Shown: positions 7,924 through 17,353 of the stretch, in pieces
Numbering within the stretch: position 1 is the stretch's first letter
How the letters are laid out: each line of letters opens with the position of its first letter
NCBI GenBank assembly: GCA_910587865.1
Contig: CAJUNX010000018.1
Location: forward strand, 1 to 64,000
Direction of reading: 5' to 3'
DNA from: an uncultured Roseburia sp.
Lineage (GTDB): Bacteria; Bacillota; Clostridia; Lachnospirales; Lachnospiraceae
Length of the DNA stretch: 64,000 bases
Notes under the pieces: generated by a model
The model's database searches: none
The model's input: the letters and a program-made list of their open reading frames with translations, nothing else
Told to the model about the DNA's origin: nothing
Program-made: the position numbers and the translations under genes

Positions 7924-9306
7924 ATGAGTCAGATAACACAGCAGAAGAGAGAAAAGAATCAGGCCGAACTGAAAAAATGGAAGATGCAGGCGGCAAAACC
8001 AACGACCGCTCACTACCTGGTTATTCTGGTGGTGATTGTAGCGCTGGTCTATATTGTGGATGAACTGACATCCAACATCACCAGCACGGTACAGTCGTCA
8101 GTTGTAAATGATTTCTTTGTGAGCAAGGGGGTGGACTTTAATACCGGACTGTCCAATATGTCGCTGATGATGATGCCGGCATATGTATTTTATTTCATCC
8201 TGCCGTTTTACAAATCACTGGCGGATAAGCTTGGAAGAAAGCTGTTTCTGGTATTGAATACACTGGGCATGGCGCTGGGCATGTTCACGATCTGGATCTC
8301 GCCGAATATCTATACGTACATTCTGGGATGCCTGATTATCCGTTTTTTCATTCCGAACGATATGCAGGTGATGTATATCATGGAGGCAGCGCCGGAACAG
8401 CATCGCGCAAAGCTCTGTTCTGTTACCAAAGCGTTCGGCTATGTGGGTGTGAGCTGTATTCCGGTTCTGCGGCTGGTGATGATGAATAACGATGCGGCAA
8501 GATGGCGCGAAATTTTTATTATCCCGGTTATTATGGGAGCGGCGGTGAGCATACTGTGCGTCATATTTGTGAAGGAATCGCCGGTGTTTTTAAGCCAGAG
8601 AATTCATTATCTGGAAGGTGAGCTGGAACCTGACGGGGATACTGCAGACAAAAACAAAACACAGAAGAGCGGCGTATTTTATGCAATCCGGTTCATTTTT
8701 ACCCATAAGCAGCTGCGGTATATCGCGATCTGTGCATTTGTATTTGCGTGTTCGATCGCAGTGACAGGATTTTACGAATCGATTATGACCACCAGCGGAA
8801 TGGATACGGCTGCCGTTACACGGGCATTGTTTATTTTCCCGTTGATGAATGCCCTGTTTACACTGATCGGCGGATTTCTGACAGACCGGCTGGGAAGGAA
8901 GCGTTCCCTGGCAGTACTGGCCGTGATCAGCATGGTGATGCTGGCTCTGTTTATCCTGTCGGCGGGACAGGGATGGAATGCATATCTGGTCGGCGGATGT
9001 TACGGGATTTTCGTGGGATGCTTCTGGAGTGTCAGCGATCTGCTGTTTCTGATTTTCCCGGGAGAATCCACTCCTACGGAACTGAGGGCTTCTGTCCTGG
9101 GAACATTGTCCCTGATTCTTTTTGCGGGATCGATCCTTTCCATGTTAATCGTTTCTCTCGCAATGCGCTTTGTGACATCTCTCGGCCTGCTGTGCATGGC
9201 GGTAAGCGTTCCGTTTATACTGCTGAGCCTGCTTCTGGTTCTGTTTAAAGTGCGCGAGACGAAGGGTGTTAATATGGAGACAATCACAGGAGAGGAGTGG
9301 GAGTGA
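7924..9306 (+). CDS. MFS sugar transporter
   Basis: The 460-residue protein has twelve predicted membrane helices. Two copies of the MFS loop motif are visible, LADKLGRK after helix 2 and LTDRLGRKRSL between the halves, as expected for major facilitator transporters. The first 30 residues are a charged cytoplasmic tail. It is the first gene of the operon activated by the divergent AraC protein, so it probably brings in the mono- or oligosaccharide used by the downstream enzymes. Its stop overlaps the next start (TGATG), which suggests translational coupling. The exact substrate cannot be told from sequence. Confidence 0.92.
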   Translation: MSQITQQKREKNQAELKKWKMQAAKPTTAHYLVILVVIVALVYIVDELTSNITSTVQSSVVNDFFVSKGVDFNTGLSNMSLMMMPAYVFYFILPFYKSLADKLGRKLFLVLNTLGMALGMFTIWISPNIYTYILGCLIIRFFIPNDMQVMYIMEAAPEQHRAKLCSVTKAFGYVGVSCIPVLRLVMMNNDAARWREIFIIPVIMGAAVSILCVIFVKESPVFLSQRIHYLEGELEPDGDTADKNKTQKSGVFYAIRFIFTHKQLRYIAICAFVFACSIAVTGFYESIMTTSGMDTAAVTRALFIFPLMNALFTLIGGFLTDRLGRKRSLAVLAVISMVMLALFILSAGQGWNAYLVGGCYGIFVGCFWSVSDLLFLIFPGESTPTELRASVLGTLSLILFAGSILSMLIVSLAMRFVTSLGLLCMAVSVPFILLSLLLVLFKVRETKGVNMETITGEEWE

Positions 9307-11372
9307 TGGAAAACCGGGAAGTATTACAGTCCATCATGGCGGCATTTCAGAAAAAAGCGTCGGTTTTGCTGGCGGAGAAGAAGGCAGAAAGGGCAAAGAT
9401 CGGAATTCTGGATAACGGGCTGTTTGTGTACTATTTTGAAGGGGAGCAGGTCTGTAAGGGCTGTTCGGCGGCAAAAACACCGGACGGAAGAACGATAGAT
9501 ACGCGCTGTGCCGAGATGGTTTCCTGGGAAATATTTTCCTGTGAGGGGAAGAGGACCGGCATCAGAACGCTGTATCGGAAGGAAGAACTCTGGCTGAAGC
9601 AGGAGCTGACGGTATATGATAACGGTGCGGCGGCTGTTCAGATATTTCTGCATGATGAGAGCGGACGGACAGAAACCAGATATCTGGCGCCTTTTATCAC
9701 GCCTTATCCGGACGGGGAAGGAAAAGAGCTGTTTTTATCTCTGGATCAGAAAATGCTGATCGTTCCCTATGATAATGATATGTGGTCGCGATATGAATCG
9801 GCTGTTCCGGCCTGCGGCAGACAGAGCTGCGATGTGACTGCCATATACGACGAGTGCAGCATGGAAGGGCTTGTCATAGGAGCGCTGAATTTTGATGTCT
9901 GGAAGAATGCGATATGCTGGGCAGCCCATGATGCACGCAGTCTGATCGCATACTGCGGTGCGGCGGATGCGGGAACACATGACAGCTGTCCGCATGGAAT
10001 CGTGTCGGGGGAATGGGTGGCATCCGCACCGTTTGTATTTTTCTGGTCGCCGGATATCAGGGACGGCATGGAACAGTACGGCGATATGTGCGCGGCTCAG
10101 ATACCTGCCAGGCCGTGGAAGAACGGTGGGGTGCCGTTTGGCTGGAACAGCTATTCGGCGCTGGCGCTCGGCCTTACGCTTTTGCACTGGCGGGAAGCGG
10201 GAGATTTTATGAGGGGGGAGCTGCCGGATTACTGCGGTGAAGACGGCGTGACTTATGTGAATCTGGACGGGGCTTTCGGACTGGATCAGGAAGAGATCCG
10301 GCGTACCATTGAACGGCTCCATGGCCGGGGACAAAAGGCGGGATGGTATGCCAGTCCCTGCAACTGGTTTGAGGCCGGACGTGATATGCCGATCGGTTAT
10401 TTCGCATCCGCGGATGAGGCTTTGTCAGAAGAAATGAATACAAAGATCGGCGAGCTGTTTCTCCGGGATGAGCGGGGCAGCGTGATGCCGGCGGCGGACG
10501 GAACGGTTCCTTTGGATGTGACGCATCCCATGTGGGAAAAGATGGCCCGTGCAATGATACGACGGCTTACGGGACTTGGGATTGATTACCTGAAACTGGA
10601 TTTTCTGTCTCACGGTTCTGTGGAAGGAGCGCATTATCGGAAGGGGTATACCGGAAGAATGGCACTGAATCTGGCATACCGCATCTTATCGGAGGAGATA
10701 GATGCCGCAAAGCGGGATATTTTTGTGAGTCTGTCTATCGCGCCCCTGTTTCCGTATTTTCTGGGAAATGCGAGGAGAAGCTGCTGTGATACCTTCGGCC
10801 ACCACGAGGATGTGCGCTATGTGCTGAATGCGCTGAATTTTGCATGGTGGACAAACGGGAGAATCTATCGGTTTAATGATCCGGATCATGTCCCGCTGTA
10901 TTTATCCGCGGTGGACGGACGCTGCGCCACTGCGGAGGCGGAGGCCAGATCCCGCTATTATGCCAGCGCGATTTCCGGCACGGTGATGATGCTGTCGGAT
11001 AATTATGGTCCCGAGGGGGACCCGGAGGTGATACGAATGTCGAGGGCACGGGCAAAGAAGTTTGCCGACGACGCGAAAGTAAATGCGATTGCCCGTCTGG
11101 GAAAGGCGTTTGTACCGGTTGAGCTGAAAGACGGGACCACACCCTTTTATACTCTGAGCCATGAGGGAACGCATTATGCGGCGGTCTTTAACTTTACGGC
11201 AGAGAGACGGACACTGTCTTTTCTGGCGGAGAGAGGCAGGCTGCCGGCAAAAGGCACATTCTGTGATATTCACGGGGGACAGAAAACGAGCTATGATCAG
11301 GTGATCTCCGTTGAGCTGGAAGGCTGGGACGCCGTGATCTTAGAGATCGGAGGAAATGATGAGAGAGATTAA
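9306..11372 (+). CDS. Alpha-galactosidase-like glycoside hydrolase (GH36/clan D type)
   Basis: The 688-residue protein has an N-terminal beta-sandwich region and a central TIM barrel. FGWNSYSALALG near residue 280 and DYLKLDFLSHG, with Asp432 in the nucleophile position, match alpha-galactosidases of clan GH-D. RFNDPDHVPLYLSAVDG and MMLSDNYG are also typical of the barrel. No signal peptide is present, so it is cytoplasmic. The ATG overlaps the preceding stop and follows AGGAGAGGAG. A GTG nine bases earlier is possible but less well placed. A relaxed or different specificity, such as beta-L-arabinopyranoside or N-acetylgalactosaminide, cannot be excluded. Confidence 0.85.
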   Translation: MENREVLQSIMAAFQKKASVLLAEKKAERAKIGILDNGLFVYYFEGEQVCKGCSAAKTPDGRTIDTRCAEMVSWEIFSCEGKRTGIRTLYRKEELWLKQELTVYDNGAAAVQIFLHDESGRTETRYLAPFITPYPDGEGKELFLSLDQKMLIVPYDNDMWSRYESAVPACGRQSCDVTAIYDECSMEGLVIGALNFDVWKNAICWAAHDARSLIAYCGAADAGTHDSCPHGIVSGEWVASAPFVFFWSPDIRDGMEQYGDMCAAQIPARPWKNGGVPFGWNSYSALALGLTLLHWREAGDFMRGELPDYCGEDGVTYVNLDGAFGLDQEEIRRTIERLHGRGQKAGWYASPCNWFEAGRDMPIGYFASADEALSEEMNTKIGELFLRDERGSVMPAADGTVPLDVTHPMWEKMARAMIRRLTGLGIDYLKLDFLSHGSVEGAHYRKGYTGRMALNLAYRILSEEIDAAKRDIFVSLSIAPLFPYFLGNARRSCCDTFGHHEDVRYVLNALNFAWWTNGRIYRFNDPDHVPLYLSAVDGRCATAEAEARSRYYASAISGTVMMLSDNYGPEGDPEVIRMSRARAKKFADDAKVNAIARLGKAFVPVELKDGTTPFYTLSHEGTHYAAVFNFTAERRTLSFLAERGRLPAKGTFCDIHGGQKTSYDQVISVELEGWDAVILEIGGNDERD

Positions 11373-11859
11373 GGTAAAGGAACTGACACTGGAACAGTTT
11401 AAGCCGTTTGGCTCGTTTTCCAATATGATAAATCCGTCGGCAAGAGGGAACGGAATCGGAGGAATGGCATTTTACGCGGACATGGAAGTGCTGGAGCTGG
11501 GGAGCGTCCATGCGGCGGCTTTTTCGACGACGCGGGTTACCGATGCGATAAAACCGGTTGTCCTGGCGCTGGAGCGTCATTCGCACTGCGGGGAGGGAAT
11601 CATGTCGCTGGATCATGATATGCTCGTATATTTTGCGCCTGCCGGTGCGGATCTGACGCATGCAATAGAAGAACTGAACGCATTTCTGGTTCCGCCGGGA
11701 GTGATGCTGACGATCCGCCCCGGCGTGTGGCACTGCATGCCGTTTCCGGCGGCTTCGGATGTCATAAACGTGCTGAATGTTCTGCCGGAACGCACCTATG
11801 CGAATGACTGTGAGATGCATATGCTGAAAGAAGAAGAGCGGGTGGCGATTATCTTATGA
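11359..11859 (+). CDS. Ureidoglycolate lyase (AllA)-like cupin protein
   Basis: The 166-residue protein opens with IKVKELTLEQFKPFGSFSNMI, the start pattern of the AllA family. It later has the cupin-like blocks LERHSHCGEGIM and TIRPGVWHCMPFP, which contain likely metal or substrate ligands. AllA acts on ureidoglycolate in purine breakdown, but no allantoin genes are nearby. In this sugar operon it more likely acts on a sugar-derived acid or lactone, or isomerises a sugar. The start chosen is the second of two adjacent ATGs, five bases after CGGAGG. It overlaps the end of the previous gene. Confidence 0.8.
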   Translation: MREIKVKELTLEQFKPFGSFSNMINPSARGNGIGGMAFYADMEVLELGSVHAAAFSTTRVTDAIKPVVLALERHSHCGEGIMSLDHDMLVYFAPAGADLTHAIEELNAFLVPPGVMLTIRPGVWHCMPFPAASDVINVLNVLPERTYANDCEMHMLKEEERVAIIL

Positions 11860-11872
11860 GGAGGAAAATCAT

Positions 11873-12718
11873 ATGGCTTTGGAACGGGTAAAAGACCTGC
11901 TGGATGCGGCAGAGAAGGAACATACATCGGTGATTGCATTTGACGCGTGCGATTACAACACCATATACGCGTGTATCAAAGGTGCAGAGACGGCGCGGCG
12001 TCCTGTGATCGTGATGCTCTATCCTGCGATGAGAGAGCTGTTTTCCTTCAGAGCATTTGCGGCCGCTGTAAAAGATCTGGCGCGCGGCGCTTCGGTTCCG
12101 GTAGGGCTGCATTTAGACCACTGCAGCGATCTGACAACAATCGTGGAGGCGATCCGGGACGGATTTACATCTGTAATGGCTGACGGATCCGCACTGCCTT
12201 TGGAAGAAAATATCGCATTTACGAAATCCGTTGTGGAGATTGCCCGGATATTTGACGTGGATGTGGAAGGCGAAATCGGCCATGTGGGGCAGGTGGCGGG
12301 AGGCTTTGATTATCAGAATGCCGATACCTTCACCCGGCCGGATGAGGCGGCCCTTTTTGCGGAGCGCACGGGGGTTGCGTCTGTGGCGGTGGCATTCGGA
12401 AGCTGCCATGGCATGTATAAGGCCGCGCCGAATCTGGACCTTGAGAGACTGGCGGAGATTGACCGGACGGTGAATATTCCGCTTGTGCTCCACGGGGGAT
12501 CCGGGATTCCGACGGATCAGCTGGAACAGGCATTCCGGATGGGAATCAACAAATTCAATGTGGGCACGGAGTTTTTTCTGCTGAACGCAAAACTCTGCAG
12601 GGAAGCATATACTTCGGATGAGATGCAGAAAACTCCATTTGCGGGAGTAGCGGAAATACGAAAGGGTCTGACGGAATACATCGCGGAGAAACTGAAGTTA
12701 TGCACGATGAGCGTATAA
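11873..12718 (+). CDS. Class II fructose-bisphosphate aldolase family protein
   Basis: The 281-residue protein belongs to the zinc-dependent class II aldolases (FbaA/GatY/KbaY group). Visible blocks are GLHLDHCSD with zinc and catalytic residues, EGEIGHVGQ, VAFGSCHGMY, and LVLHGGSGIPTDQL with a zinc-ligand His and phosphate-binding Gly. It cleaves a ketose 1-phosphate or 1,6-bisphosphate into dihydroxyacetone phosphate and an aldehyde. It lies directly before a PfkB kinase, so the pair should phosphorylate and then split the ketose made by the isomerase at 13817. The start follows GAGGAGG. Confidence 0.92.
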   Translation: MALERVKDLLDAAEKEHTSVIAFDACDYNTIYACIKGAETARRPVIVMLYPAMRELFSFRAFAAAVKDLARGASVPVGLHLDHCSDLTTIVEAIRDGFTSVMADGSALPLEENIAFTKSVVEIARIFDVDVEGEIGHVGQVAGGFDYQNADTFTRPDEAALFAERTGVASVAVAFGSCHGMYKAAPNLDLERLAEIDRTVNIPLVLHGGSGIPTDQLEQAFRMGINKFNVGTEFFLLNAKLCREAYTSDEMQKTPFAGVAEIRKGLTEYIAEKLKLCTMSV

Positions 12719-12745
12719 GCGGAACGGGAGAGGGGGAATCAGCCG

Positions 12746-13804
12746 GTGGAAAAAGAGTTTGATGTCATCGGAGTGGAAGATCTGATAATGGACTTTGCAC
12801 TGCAGATCAGCAGGCTGCCGAAGACGGACGGCATGTCGATGATCACGGACAGCTGCTGGGCAGGGGGAGGCAATGCCTCTTCCGCGATTGTAGCGCTCTC
12901 GCGGCTGGGGGCAAAATGCGCCATGGCAGGGACGACCGGAAATGATGCTTATGGAAACTTCTGTATTCAGGACATGAAGCGGAACCGGGTAGACGTATCC
13001 CATGTCAGACAGGTGGAGGGGGATACGACGCTGTGCGTCTGCCTGGCCGAGACGGAGACGCAGGGGAGAAGCTTTCTTGGAAAGGCAGGTGTAAAAAGGG
13101 CGCTGACTCCGGAAGAGGTGGGGGAGGATTTTATCCGAAGCTGCCGTGTCATTCACTTAAGCTGTATGCCGACGCCCACACAGAAGGTGGCGATTGCGTT
13201 TGCCAGGAAACACGGCGTGGAAGTTTCGCTGGATGCGGGCGCATTTTTCCCGGGGGCAGAAGAGCTGGCGGATCAGGCGGATATCCTGATTATGTCAGAA
13301 GCCTTTTATGAGGGATTGTTCGGAGCGGACAAGCGCTACTGCGAAAATTGCCGGAAGCTGGTTGGGCAGGGGAGAAAAATCGCAGTCGTGACGCTTGGGA
13401 AAAACGGATGTGCCGGCGCAGACAGACAGGGGGTATTCCGGCTTGACGCATTTTCCGGAGAAGCGCCGATTGTGGATACGACCGGCGCAGGGGATGTGTT
13501 CCATGGAGGTTTTCTGTATGCGTATCTGTACCGGTGCGGCGGGGGGCATTCATCAGACGATTCGGAGGAGACGCGGCGGCGCGGCGCGGCGGCTTCGGAA
13601 GGTGGAAACGGATATACGCTGAAGGACTGCGCGCGGTTTGCCAGTGCGGTCTCCTATATAAACTGTACCACGCTGGGGGGACGTCCCGGCATTCCCACGC
13701 TGGAGATGGTGGATACGTTTTTACAGACGGGAATGATTCCGGAGGGCGATATCGCACAGCGGAGAGAATTTTACAGAAACGGAATTTTCAGAACGGACGT
13801 GTGA
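12746..13804 (+). CDS. PfkB/ribokinase-family sugar kinase
   Basis: The 352-residue protein has the PfkB N-terminal signature GGGNASSAIVALSRLGAK with AGTTGNDAYG. The C-terminal motif DTTGAGDVFHGGFLYAYL contains the catalytic Asp in GAGD. It would transfer phosphate from ATP to a ketose or ketose phosphate. It uses a GTG start after GAGAGGGGG. An insertion of about 30 residues rich in Arg, Ala and Gly (DDSEETRRRGAAASEGGNG) follows the GAGD motif, which is unusual for the family. Its neighbours suggest a kinase-aldolase step. Confidence 0.92.
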   Translation: MEKEFDVIGVEDLIMDFALQISRLPKTDGMSMITDSCWAGGGNASSAIVALSRLGAKCAMAGTTGNDAYGNFCIQDMKRNRVDVSHVRQVEGDTTLCVCLAETETQGRSFLGKAGVKRALTPEEVGEDFIRSCRVIHLSCMPTPTQKVAIAFARKHGVEVSLDAGAFFPGAEELADQADILIMSEAFYEGLFGADKRYCENCRKLVGQGRKIAVVTLGKNGCAGADRQGVFRLDAFSGEAPIVDTTGAGDVFHGGFLYAYLYRCGGGHSSDDSEETRRRGAAASEGGNGYTLKDCARFASAVSYINCTTLGGRPGIPTLEMVDTFLQTGMIPEGDIAQRREFYRNGIFRTDV

Positions 13805-13816
13805 GGAGGAAATATC

Positions 13817-15298
13817 ATGAGGGAGAAAACAATAAGGCTGGGCTATGTGCCCGTGATGCGGGATACCTTTCCGGCGGGACCGGCGGCAAAGCTCAGGGAT
13901 ACGGTCAGAGAGCGGGTGGAGCGAATTCTGTCTGGCCTGACCGATGTGGAACTGATAACCGTCGATGATAAAATAAAGGACGGAATGTTGTGGGACAATG
14001 CGGATGTTCCCATGCTGGCAGCATATTTTCAGGAGAAAAAAGCAGATGCGCTGTTTTTTCCGCACTGCAATTTCGGACAGGAGGAGCCGGCGGCCATGCT
14101 GGCGAAAGCGGTCGGCCGGCCGGTGCTTCTGTGGGGACCGAGAGATCCGGCTCCCTCCGGCACGCAGGAGTTCCGTGTCTATGATACGCAGTGCGGGCTG
14201 TTTGCCACATCGAAAGCATTTTTGCGCTATGGAGTGGTATTCACCTATCTTGAGAACTGCGCGCCGGATTCCCCGATACTGGAGCGCGGAATCGATAAGT
14301 TTATCCGGGTGGCGGCGGTAGTAAAGGCCATGCGCCATATGCGGGTGGGACAGGTGGGCCTGCGGCCGCGCCAGTTTCTTTCCGTAAAGATCAATGAGAG
14401 CGAGCTTTTGGAGAAGTTCGGCATTGAGATAACGCCGGTCTGGACAGACGAGATTACATCTGCCGTACAGAAGCTTCGGACGGGAAATGCGCATCTGATC
14501 GGTGCGGTAAAAAAGATTGAACTTCCGATGGCCATGGCAATGGCAGGTATAAAGCCAGAAGAGGGGGAGCCGGACCCCGCGATAAAAGAGAGGATGGAGG
14601 ATATTCGCGGCAAGGTGGACTGTGCCGGCGTATCGGAGGAGACGCTGGAAAAAATCGCTGTTATTGAGCTGGCGGTCGAGCGGATTGCCGAGCTCAACGA
14701 GCTGGATGCGATTGCCTTTGACTGCTGGTCTTATCTGGCTGACACATTCGGCATTTCCGCATGCTTTATTCTGGGGGATCTGATTGACCGCGGACTCGTG
14801 GCAGCCTGTGAGACGGACCTTCACGCAGCCATTACCGCAAGGCTTTTGCAGGCGGCATCCAGAGAGCAGGATTGTCCGTTTGTGGCGGACATGACGATTC
14901 GTCATCCGGACAATGACAACGGGGAGCTTTTATGGCACTGCGGACCGTTTGCGGCTTCCCTGATGAAAGAAGGCGCGAAGGGATCGATCTGCAACTGCAA
15001 GGGGTATTATGAGATCAGGGGCGGAGCTATCACTTTGGCCCGAATGGATCAGGCCGGCGGAAATTACCTGCTGTTTGCCGATGAGGTGAAGGGGATTGAC
15101 GGTCCCGTCACCAACGGCAATTATGTGTGGGTGGAGACCTCGGACTGGCCGGAATGGGAGCGTAAATTTATGTATGGCCCATATATTCATCACATCTGCG
15201 GGATTCACGGGCAGTATGCGGACGTGCTGAAGGAGGCGTGCAGATATATCGGAAATGTGACCCATGACAGTGTCAATAACGTGCCGTCACATTTCTGA
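13817..15298 (+). CDS. L-fucose/L-arabinose isomerase-family protein
   Basis: The 493-residue protein resembles the fucose isomerase-like group. It has an N-terminal Rossmann-type region (LGYVPVMRDTF), a central region with DAIAFDCWSYLADTFGISAC, and a C-terminal domain with CNCKGYYEIRGG and HHICGIHGQYADVLKEA. These enzymes interconvert an aldose and a ketose with Mn2+ help. It follows the kinase gene, and a GH29 fucosidase is encoded upstream, so L-fucose is a candidate substrate. However, canonical FucK and FucA are absent, so another aldose is possible. The start follows GAGGAGG. Confidence 0.87.
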   Translation: MREKTIRLGYVPVMRDTFPAGPAAKLRDTVRERVERILSGLTDVELITVDDKIKDGMLWDNADVPMLAAYFQEKKADALFFPHCNFGQEEPAAMLAKAVGRPVLLWGPRDPAPSGTQEFRVYDTQCGLFATSKAFLRYGVVFTYLENCAPDSPILERGIDKFIRVAAVVKAMRHMRVGQVGLRPRQFLSVKINESELLEKFGIEITPVWTDEITSAVQKLRTGNAHLIGAVKKIELPMAMAMAGIKPEEGEPDPAIKERMEDIRGKVDCAGVSEETLEKIAVIELAVERIAELNELDAIAFDCWSYLADTFGISACFILGDLIDRGLVAACETDLHAAITARLLQAASREQDCPFVADMTIRHPDNDNGELLWHCGPFAASLMKEGAKGSICNCKGYYEIRGGAITLARMDQAGGNYLLFADEVKGIDGPVTNGNYVWVETSDWPEWERKFMYGPYIHHICGIHGQYADVLKEACRYIGNVTHDSVNNVPSHF

Positions 15299-15315
15299 AA
15301 AAGGGGAAGGAGCAT

Positions 15316-16299
15316 ATGGGAGGACGATTCTGGTATCAGGAAAAACAGGGGGATATCCGTCTGGGATATGAGGAAGACGGAACCTGTAAAATGAGCGTGG
15401 ATGTATATCCGTCCATGGGATTTAAGACGGCGGGACTGCGTTATAAGGAGAACTGGCTGCAGCCTTATCAGCCGGACTGGTCCGGGCTGCTTGGGATAGA
15501 AGACTTTGGAAATACCGTATTGTTTCCAACGCCCAACCGGGTGAGGGACGGCGTATTTACCTTTCGGGGCAGGCGGGTGGAAATGAAGAAAAAGGGGGTG
15601 CTGCAGAGTCAGCATGGTTTGGCGAAAAATGCTTCCTGGAAGGTCAGTGATCTTCGGGTATCCAGGCAGGATGTGTCCGTCACCGCCGCGTTTCATATCT
15701 GCCCGGGGGATGAGAATTATGCCGCGTTTCCCTATTCTTCGTGTCTCACCATGACCTATTGCCTGGAAAAAGACCGGTTGATATGCCGGTATTGTGTAAA
15801 AAATACCGACGATCTTCCCATGCCCTTCGGAATCGGACTGCATCCGTGGTTTCTTCTTCCGCGAAATCCGGAGCGTGTGAGCTTATGCGTGCCGGCGGAA
15901 TACTGTTATGAGACGACGCCGGATCTGCTCCCTACCGGTAAAATGATAGATGTAGGTGAAAAGGCCGGATCTGACCTGAACGTATTCTGCCCGGTGAGGG
16001 AGTTAGACCTGGACACGGTATATCTGACCAGAGGGCGGGATATGCGGATCCGCTATGAGGACCGGGGATATCAGCTTACGATCAGCCAGTCTCCGGAGTT
16101 TATGGCAGGAGTCGTGTTTACCGCGTTTAACCGGGGTATGGAAAATACAGGATTCGAAGCATTCTGTGTGGAGAGCCAGACCTGCTGCACGGATGCAATC
16201 AATATGCATGAAAAAGGATTCCCCTGCAGCGGTCTGATGATTTTGGAGCCGGGGGAAGAGAAAGCAGGATACGTAAGTTATACGCTGACGGCGAAGTAA
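15316..16299 (+). CDS. Aldose 1-epimerase family protein
   Basis: The 327-residue beta-sandwich protein has the galactose-mutarotase fold. GIGLHPWFLLP carries the conserved catalytic-type His, and CVESQTCCTDAINM near the end takes the place of the usual PW/E region. It would interconvert alpha and beta anomers of the free sugar so that isomerase or kinase can use it. It lies in the same operon, 17 bases after the isomerase gene, with AAGGGGAAGGAG as ribosome site. Some related proteins act on other hexoses or sugar phosphates. Confidence 0.85.
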   Translation: MGGRFWYQEKQGDIRLGYEEDGTCKMSVDVYPSMGFKTAGLRYKENWLQPYQPDWSGLLGIEDFGNTVLFPTPNRVRDGVFTFRGRRVEMKKKGVLQSQHGLAKNASWKVSDLRVSRQDVSVTAAFHICPGDENYAAFPYSSCLTMTYCLEKDRLICRYCVKNTDDLPMPFGIGLHPWFLLPRNPERVSLCVPAEYCYETTPDLLPTGKMIDVGEKAGSDLNVFCPVRELDLDTVYLTRGRDMRIRYEDRGYQLTISQSPEFMAGVVFTAFNRGMENTGFEAFCVESQTCCTDAINMHEKGFPCSGLMILEPGEEKAGYVSYTLTAK

Positions 16300-16357
16300 A
16301 ACCTGTCAGCAAAGCCCATCGGTAACAGGATGGCAGGAAAGACGGAGGAAGAATAAG

Positions 16358-17344
16358 ATGAGATATAAAGAACTGGGAAATACCGGAAAGCAGATCTCTG
16401 CCATCGCGCTTGGAAGCTGGGGGATCGGCGGTGCGGGATGGGATGCTGCAAAGAAGCAGGAGTCGATCGCTGTGATTCACCAGATGCTGGCACATGGCGT
16501 GAACGTCATCGATACCGCCCCGGTCTATGGTTTTGTGAGACCGGGGGAGGAAGATTACGGGTATGGATATGCCGAGAAGGTGATCGGAGAGGCGATTAAG
16601 GACAGGCGGGAGGAGATTTTTCTTGTGACGAAGTGCGGGTTAAATTATGACCGGAAGCAGGGGCCGCAGAGCATGTACAGGAGCATGACGAGGCAGGAGA
16701 TCATCGATGGATGCGAGGGCTCGCTGAAACGCCTGGGGACAGACTATATTGACCTTCTGTTTGTGCACTGGCCCGACGGGAAGACTCCTTTGGAAGAGAT
16801 GACGGATGCCATGGGAACGCTGATCCGGCAGGGAAAAATACTGCATTACGGCCTGTCGAATTTTTCCTGGGAGGATACCTGCCTGGCGGACGACCTGCTG
16901 CATGTGGCTGCGGTGCAGCTGCCTTATTCCATGGCGGATCCGGGAAACGGGGACCTGCTTCTTTCGGCGAAAGGGCGCGGGATCGGTACGATGACCTATG
17001 GTTCGCTCGGCTCGGGAATCCTGACCGGGGCTTACCGGACGATTCCCGTATTCGACAAAACGGATGCGAGATCGTCATTTTATCATTTCTTTGAGGAACC
17101 TGTGTTTGGCAGGATCCAGAAGCTGCTGGCTGTGATGGACGAAGTGGCTGCGGCGCACGGGGTGAGCGTCTCCCAGGTGGCGATCCAGTGGAACATAAAA
17201 AAGGCATTTACAGACACCGCGATCCTCGGTGTAAGTAAGACGAAGCATGTACAGCAGAACTGCGGTGCATCTGAGTGGGATATGAGCGAAGAAGAAATGG
17301 GGCGGCTCGATACGGCGGTTCATCAATATATTATGAAAGAATAG
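16358..17344 (+). CDS. Aldo/keto reductase
   Basis: The 328-residue TIM-barrel oxidoreductase has the AKR catalytic tetrad in order: Asp and Tyr in VIDTAPVYG, Lys in LVTKCG, and His in DLLFVHWPDG. The C-terminal NADP-binding region includes TAILGVSKTKHVQQN. It could reduce a sugar aldehyde such as lactaldehyde from the aldolase, or oxidise a sugar. Its place after the epimerase supports a role in the same pathway. GGAGGAAGAATAAG precedes the ATG. Confidence 0.92.
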   Translation: MRYKELGNTGKQISAIALGSWGIGGAGWDAAKKQESIAVIHQMLAHGVNVIDTAPVYGFVRPGEEDYGYGYAEKVIGEAIKDRREEIFLVTKCGLNYDRKQGPQSMYRSMTRQEIIDGCEGSLKRLGTDYIDLLFVHWPDGKTPLEEMTDAMGTLIRQGKILHYGLSNFSWEDTCLADDLLHVAAVQLPYSMADPGNGDLLLSAKGRGIGTMTYGSLGSGILTGAYRTIPVFDKTDARSSFYHFFEEPVFGRIQKLLAVMDEVAAAHGVSVSQVAIQWNIKKAFTDTAILGVSKTKHVQQNCGASEWDMSEEEMGRLDTAVHQYIMKE

Positions 17345-17353
17345 GAGCGGGGT

